Below, one piece after another: positions 4,093-6,370 of a DNA stretch of 6,370 nucleotides; within the stretch, counting starts at the first letter, position 1, and each line of letters begins with the position of its first letter. The stretch is from Victivallales bacterium. Lineage in GTDB: Bacteria; Verrucomicrobiota; Lentisphaeria; Oligosphaerales; Oligosphaeraceae. Under the pieces are notes generated by a model. The model saw nothing but the letters and a program-made list of their open reading frames with translations, was not told the DNA's origin and did not search any database. Location: NCBI GenBank assembly GCA_017963875.1, contig JAGCTA010000490.1, positions 1-6,370 of the forward strand. The letters are read 5' to 3'. The translations under genes and the position numbers were made by a program.

Positions 4093-5667
4093 TCACACCT
4101 CCTTCTCGGCCTTGCAGTCCACGAGTTGGCGGGTCTTGCAGTCGAAGTTGAGACCGACGAGCCAGATTGGAAGGTCTTGCGCTCGATACGGCGTGTCGTA
4201 GTTCTTGTGCCGTACCTGGGCCAATGCCACATCGGCGGATTCGCCGACCTTCAGTTCAAAGATATACACGCCGCACGGATGCACGGCGATGATGTCTGCC
4301 TGGCCGTTCGCCTGATGGTCCTCGACCTTGCACTGGATGGCCTGAGACATCAGGAGGGTCATCAGCACGCGCTCGTATGAAAATTCATGGACGCTCTGCT
4401 CAAGCGAACCGTATGGCAAAGCGGCGTAGAGCGACTTTAGGCCAAGGAAGAACTCGTCCCAGTCCTCGTCAAGCATCTTGTCACATATAGAAGAAATCCA
4501 ACTGGTGTCTTTTTTCGCAATGACGGCGGCGGTCAAGGTGGCGAGATCCTGCCTGACTTCCACATCAGGCACGTGAAGAGTGTACGTCTGCCTCAGCGAA
4601 TTGTAGTCCTTGATGGTCAGGTACCCTGTCTGGAAGAGCATCGGCACGGTCTTGAGGGCGCGGATGTCGCTCACGTCGAAGTCGCGTTCGCGCACGTTCT
4701 GCACCTTGTCCATATCGACACCGAGAAACTCCTCCCGTTTGAGAAAGTTCATCAGCATGGATGCCTTGCCCGTCGCAGACCAGCAGGCTTTGAAGGCTGG
4801 TTCCATGACGGAGAGATTCGAGCCTATCGAAACTGGATTATAGACTGTCTCGGCAGTATATTTTCCGAAGCGGTAGCCGTTGAACCATCGTTTCAGTTCC
4901 TTGCGGTATGTCTCATCCGACAGCCCCATCTTCCTCGCATGGGCGTGCATGTGTTCGCAGAAGTACGCGTCCAGTTCGTCTTCCGTGTAGCCGAGCATCG
5001 TCGCACAGTTGTCATCGAAAGACAAATCCACCAGATTCGAGAGTGCTGAAAACACCGACATCTTCGTGAACTTCGAGACACCCGTAATCATCAAAAAACG
5101 GATTTTGCCCGTGCGGTCCTTCATCTGGCGGTAGAAGTCCGCGAGGTATCCGCGAACCATTTCCGCGTCATCGGGTTTGTGGAGAAGTTGTGCGACTGGG
5201 TCGTCGTATTCGTCGATAAGGATGACCACGCCCTTGTCCTTGCTGGAGACGTAGAGCGAGTCAATCGCGTTGCCGAAATTGGATGCTGGAAGTTTGTTGA
5301 CATCATAGACTCCACCAGCCTGTGTAATTGTTGAAGCGACCGTACTCTGGAAAAGCGACCTGAAATCCTCTGGGGACGACGATGAAGCAAACCCAAAGTT
5401 GAAATAGAGCACTGGATACTTCGCCCAATCCCAGTCGGTCTTTGAAATCGCAAGGCCGTCAAACAGTTCGCGACGCCCCTCGAAGATTGCCATCAGCGTC
5501 GAAATCATCAGCGACTTTCCAAAACGGCGCGGACGCGCGATGAAGAAGCGGCTTGCATCGCGACGCGTGATAAGATTATGGAAAAAGGCCGTCTTGTCAA
5601 CGTACACGCACTGTTTTTGTCTCAGTTCTGGAAAATCGCTTGTATCCTGGGCAATAGGTTGTAGCAT
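4093..5667 (-). CDS. AAA-ATPase-like protein with C-terminal PD-(D/E)XK nuclease domain (DUF1703 type)
   Basis: A 524-residue two-domain protein of unknown biological role. The N-terminal AAA-ATPase-like part begins with the family pattern DFPELRQKQCVYVDKT (11-26). It has a modified P-loop, ARPRRFGKS (44-52), in which Arg replaces the first Gly, as is usual in this family. Walker B is VVILIDEYDDPV (147-158), followed by MITGVSKFTKMSVFSALSNL (193-212) and WFNGYRFG (261-268). The C-terminal part has the nuclease core: NGQADII with D458, then YIFELKV with E471 and K473, and a downstream Gln in ALAQVRHKNY. Both sites look intact. I chose the ATG at 5665-5667 because AAGGAG lies eight bases upstream; an ATG six codons earlier has only a weak site. 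A sigma-70-like promoter precedes it. Family members are often multicopy and scattered in gut and PVC genomes. No partner gene is recognised here. Confidence 0.9.
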   Translation of the reverse strand: MLQPIAQDTSDFPELRQKQCVYVDKTAFFHNLITRRDASRFFIARPRRFGKSLMISTLMAIFEGRRELFDGLAISKTDWDWAKYPVLYFNFGFASSSSPEDFRSLFQSTVASTITQAGGVYDVNKLPASNFGNAIDSLYVSSKDKGVVILIDEYDDPVAQLLHKPDDAEMVRGYLADFYRQMKDRTGKIRFLMITGVSKFTKMSVFSALSNLVDLSFDDNCATMLGYTEDELDAYFCEHMHAHARKMGLSDETYRKELKRWFNGYRFGKYTAETVYNPVSIGSNLSVMEPAFKACWSATGKASMLMNFLKREEFLGVDMDKVQNVRERDFDVSDIRALKTVPMLFQTGYLTIKDYNSLRQTYTLHVPDVEVRQDLATLTAAVIAKKDTSWISSICDKMLDEDWDEFFLGLKSLYAALPYGSLEQSVHEFSYERVLMTLLMSQAIQCKVEDHQANGQADIIAVHPCGVYIFELKVGESADVALAQVRHKNYDTPYRAQDLPIWLVGLNFDCKTRQLVDCKAEKEV

Positions 5668-5675
5668 GAATGGCA

Positions 5676-5681
5676 CTCCTT
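5676..5681 (-). promoter_or_regulatory. strong Shine-Dalgarno that decides the ATPase start
   Basis: AAGGAG sits eight bases before the ATG at 5667. It lies within the first codons of the alternative frame beginning at 5685, which argues for the shorter protein. Confidence 0.75.
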
Positions 5682-5722
5682 CCATTATTTGATTCCCAAT
5701 CGTTTATCTTAATCAATTGTTT

Positions 5723-5751
5723 ACTGTAATCTCCGCATCGAGAAAAGTCAA
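5723..5751 (-). promoter_or_regulatory. sigma-70-like promoter of the ATPase gene
   Basis: TTGACT (5751-5746) and TACAGT (5728-5723) are separated by exactly 17 bases. The -35 box matches at five of six positions and the -10 box at four. Transcription would start near 5716 and give a leader of about 50 bases. This suggests the ATPase gene is expressed independently of the carbohydrate-binding gene upstream. Confidence 0.55.
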
Positions 5752-5812
5752 TCGTCTGTCCATATATAATTCGACATTAGTACATGCTGACAAAGAGGCA
5801 GTAGAGAAACTT

Positions 5813-6370
5813 TTACTGCATATCTATCTTGTACACGCGGACATTGTCGAAGAGAATGCGGCCCTTCGCGTTTGCGCATCCAGGTTGGACGAGCAGTTGC
5901 GCGGCGTCTTCAGGCACTTTGGCGATGCCCTCGAACACCCCCCACTCTTTGGGCCTGGGGTTTCTGAGGAAGAGTTTGACATCCTGCGAGGTGGCCGTCC
6001 TCTGTCCCTTGGCGTTCTGCCAGCGGATGATGACGTTCGGCACGTCTTTCGCGTCGGTGTTCATGCCCATCGCACTGACGTAATAGATTTCGCCAGGCTT
6101 GACGGGCTGGATTTTGGTGGCGAAGCAGGAGGCGCCTGTGCCGTCCATGAACGCGGCCTTCGAGCCGTTGACTCCGGCGGTCGGCGCACAGCCGTAGGAG
6201 CCTATTTTCACCTCCCGCCAGAAACTCCATGAGGAGAAGACGCTTCCGTCCCAGTCCATTTCAGGATTGGCGGTGTCCTTTTTGCTTATCTGCTCGAAGT
6301 CGGGGTTTGGCAGCAGGTTCGTGTATTTCTTCGGATTGGCCTGAATGTCGCCACGAATCTTTGGCATCAA
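5813..6370 (-). CDS. C-terminal part of a larger protein ending in a carbohydrate-binding-like beta-sandwich module (partial)
   Basis: 185 codons are open to the right edge, so the N-terminus and any signal peptide lie outside the window. The visible part contains one module of about 160 residues. It starts at NLLPNPDFEQ, the usual first strand of CBM4/9-like and related galactose-binding jelly rolls. It continues through several Trp-containing strands (SSWSFWREV, IIRWQNAKG, KEWGVFEG) and closes with GRILFDNVRVYKID, a typical last strand. Such modules sit at the C-terminus of secreted glycoside hydrolases and similar polysaccharide-active proteins, where they bind glycans. The catalytic part cannot be identified from here. 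It ends in TAA, followed by about 60 bases without a clear terminator before the ATPase promoter. The first in-frame ATG (6365-6367) has no visible start context and is probably internal. Confidence 0.75.
   Translation of the reverse strand: MMPKIRGDIQANPKKYTNLLPNPDFEQISKKDTANPEMDWDGSVFSSWSFWREVKIGSYGCAPTAGVNGSKAAFMDGTGASCFATKIQPVKPGEIYYVSAMGMNTDAKDVPNVIIRWQNAKGQRTATSQDVKLFLRNPRPKEWGVFEGIAKVPEDAAQLLVQPGCANAKGRILFDNVRVYKIDMQ

Noticed and set aside
4039..4380. 113-codon plus-strand frame opposite the end of the ATPase gene
   Set aside because: The minus strand here encodes the intact PD-(D/E)XK core; the plus-strand product has no motif.
5717..6232. 171-codon plus-strand frame opposite the carbohydrate-binding gene
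   Set aside because: The minus strand gives a coherent beta-sandwich module; this frame has no ribosome-binding site or family resemblance.

Overview
The window looks like a bacterial chromosome segment of moderate G+C, with AT-rich intergenic spacers. It joins a conserved translation and RNA block (about 1-3505, all on the minus strand) to an accessory region (about 3830-6370). A tRNA gene on the plus strand lies between them. The gene content suggests a member of the PVC group such as Lentisphaerae or Kiritimatiellae, or a Fibrobacter- or Bacteroidetes-like gut bacterium. The clues are an AAA-ATPase-like/PD-(D/E)XK (DUF1703-type) gene, a secreted-type carbohydrate-binding C-terminus, and a ribosomal operon with a KH gene but no rimM. 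This placement is inference; no marker here fixes the phylum.

Housekeeping block, read on the minus strand from 3505 down to 1: rpsP (ribosomal protein bS16), a KH-domain RNA-binding protein with a long acidic N-terminal extension, trmD (tRNA m1G37 methyltransferase) and rplS (bL19). These four are tightly spaced, each has a Shine-Dalgarno sequence, and they probably form one operon from an AT-rich promoter near 3582-3609. A 10-bp-stem hairpin with a U-rich tail (1457-1507) probably ends it. An 18-bp perfect palindrome (1589-1606) lies just after the rplS stop. Downstream are rnhB (RNase HII) and the first 200 codons of a PcnB-type poly(A) polymerase that runs off the left edge. The theme is ribosome assembly, tRNA modification and RNA processing.

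Middle: an AT-rich, apparently divergent promoter region (3506-3751) with A-tracts and a repeated ACGAATA heptamer serves rpsP leftward and a tRNA-Thr(UGU) gene rightward. The tRNA has its own -35/-10 boxes, an encoded CCA end and a strong intrinsic terminator.

Accessory region, minus strand: the C-terminal 185 residues of a larger protein ending in a jelly-roll carbohydrate-binding-like module (5813 to the right edge), then an intact AAA-ATPase-like/PD-(D/E)XK protein with a recognisable promoter and strong Shine-Dalgarno, then a possible 33-residue ORF. No integrase, transposase, CRISPR array or direct repeat of the tRNA end was seen. I found no convincing new multi-gene system. The items most worth a second look are the acidic KH protein, the orphan ATPase/nuclease with its small downstream ORF, and the palindrome after rplS.
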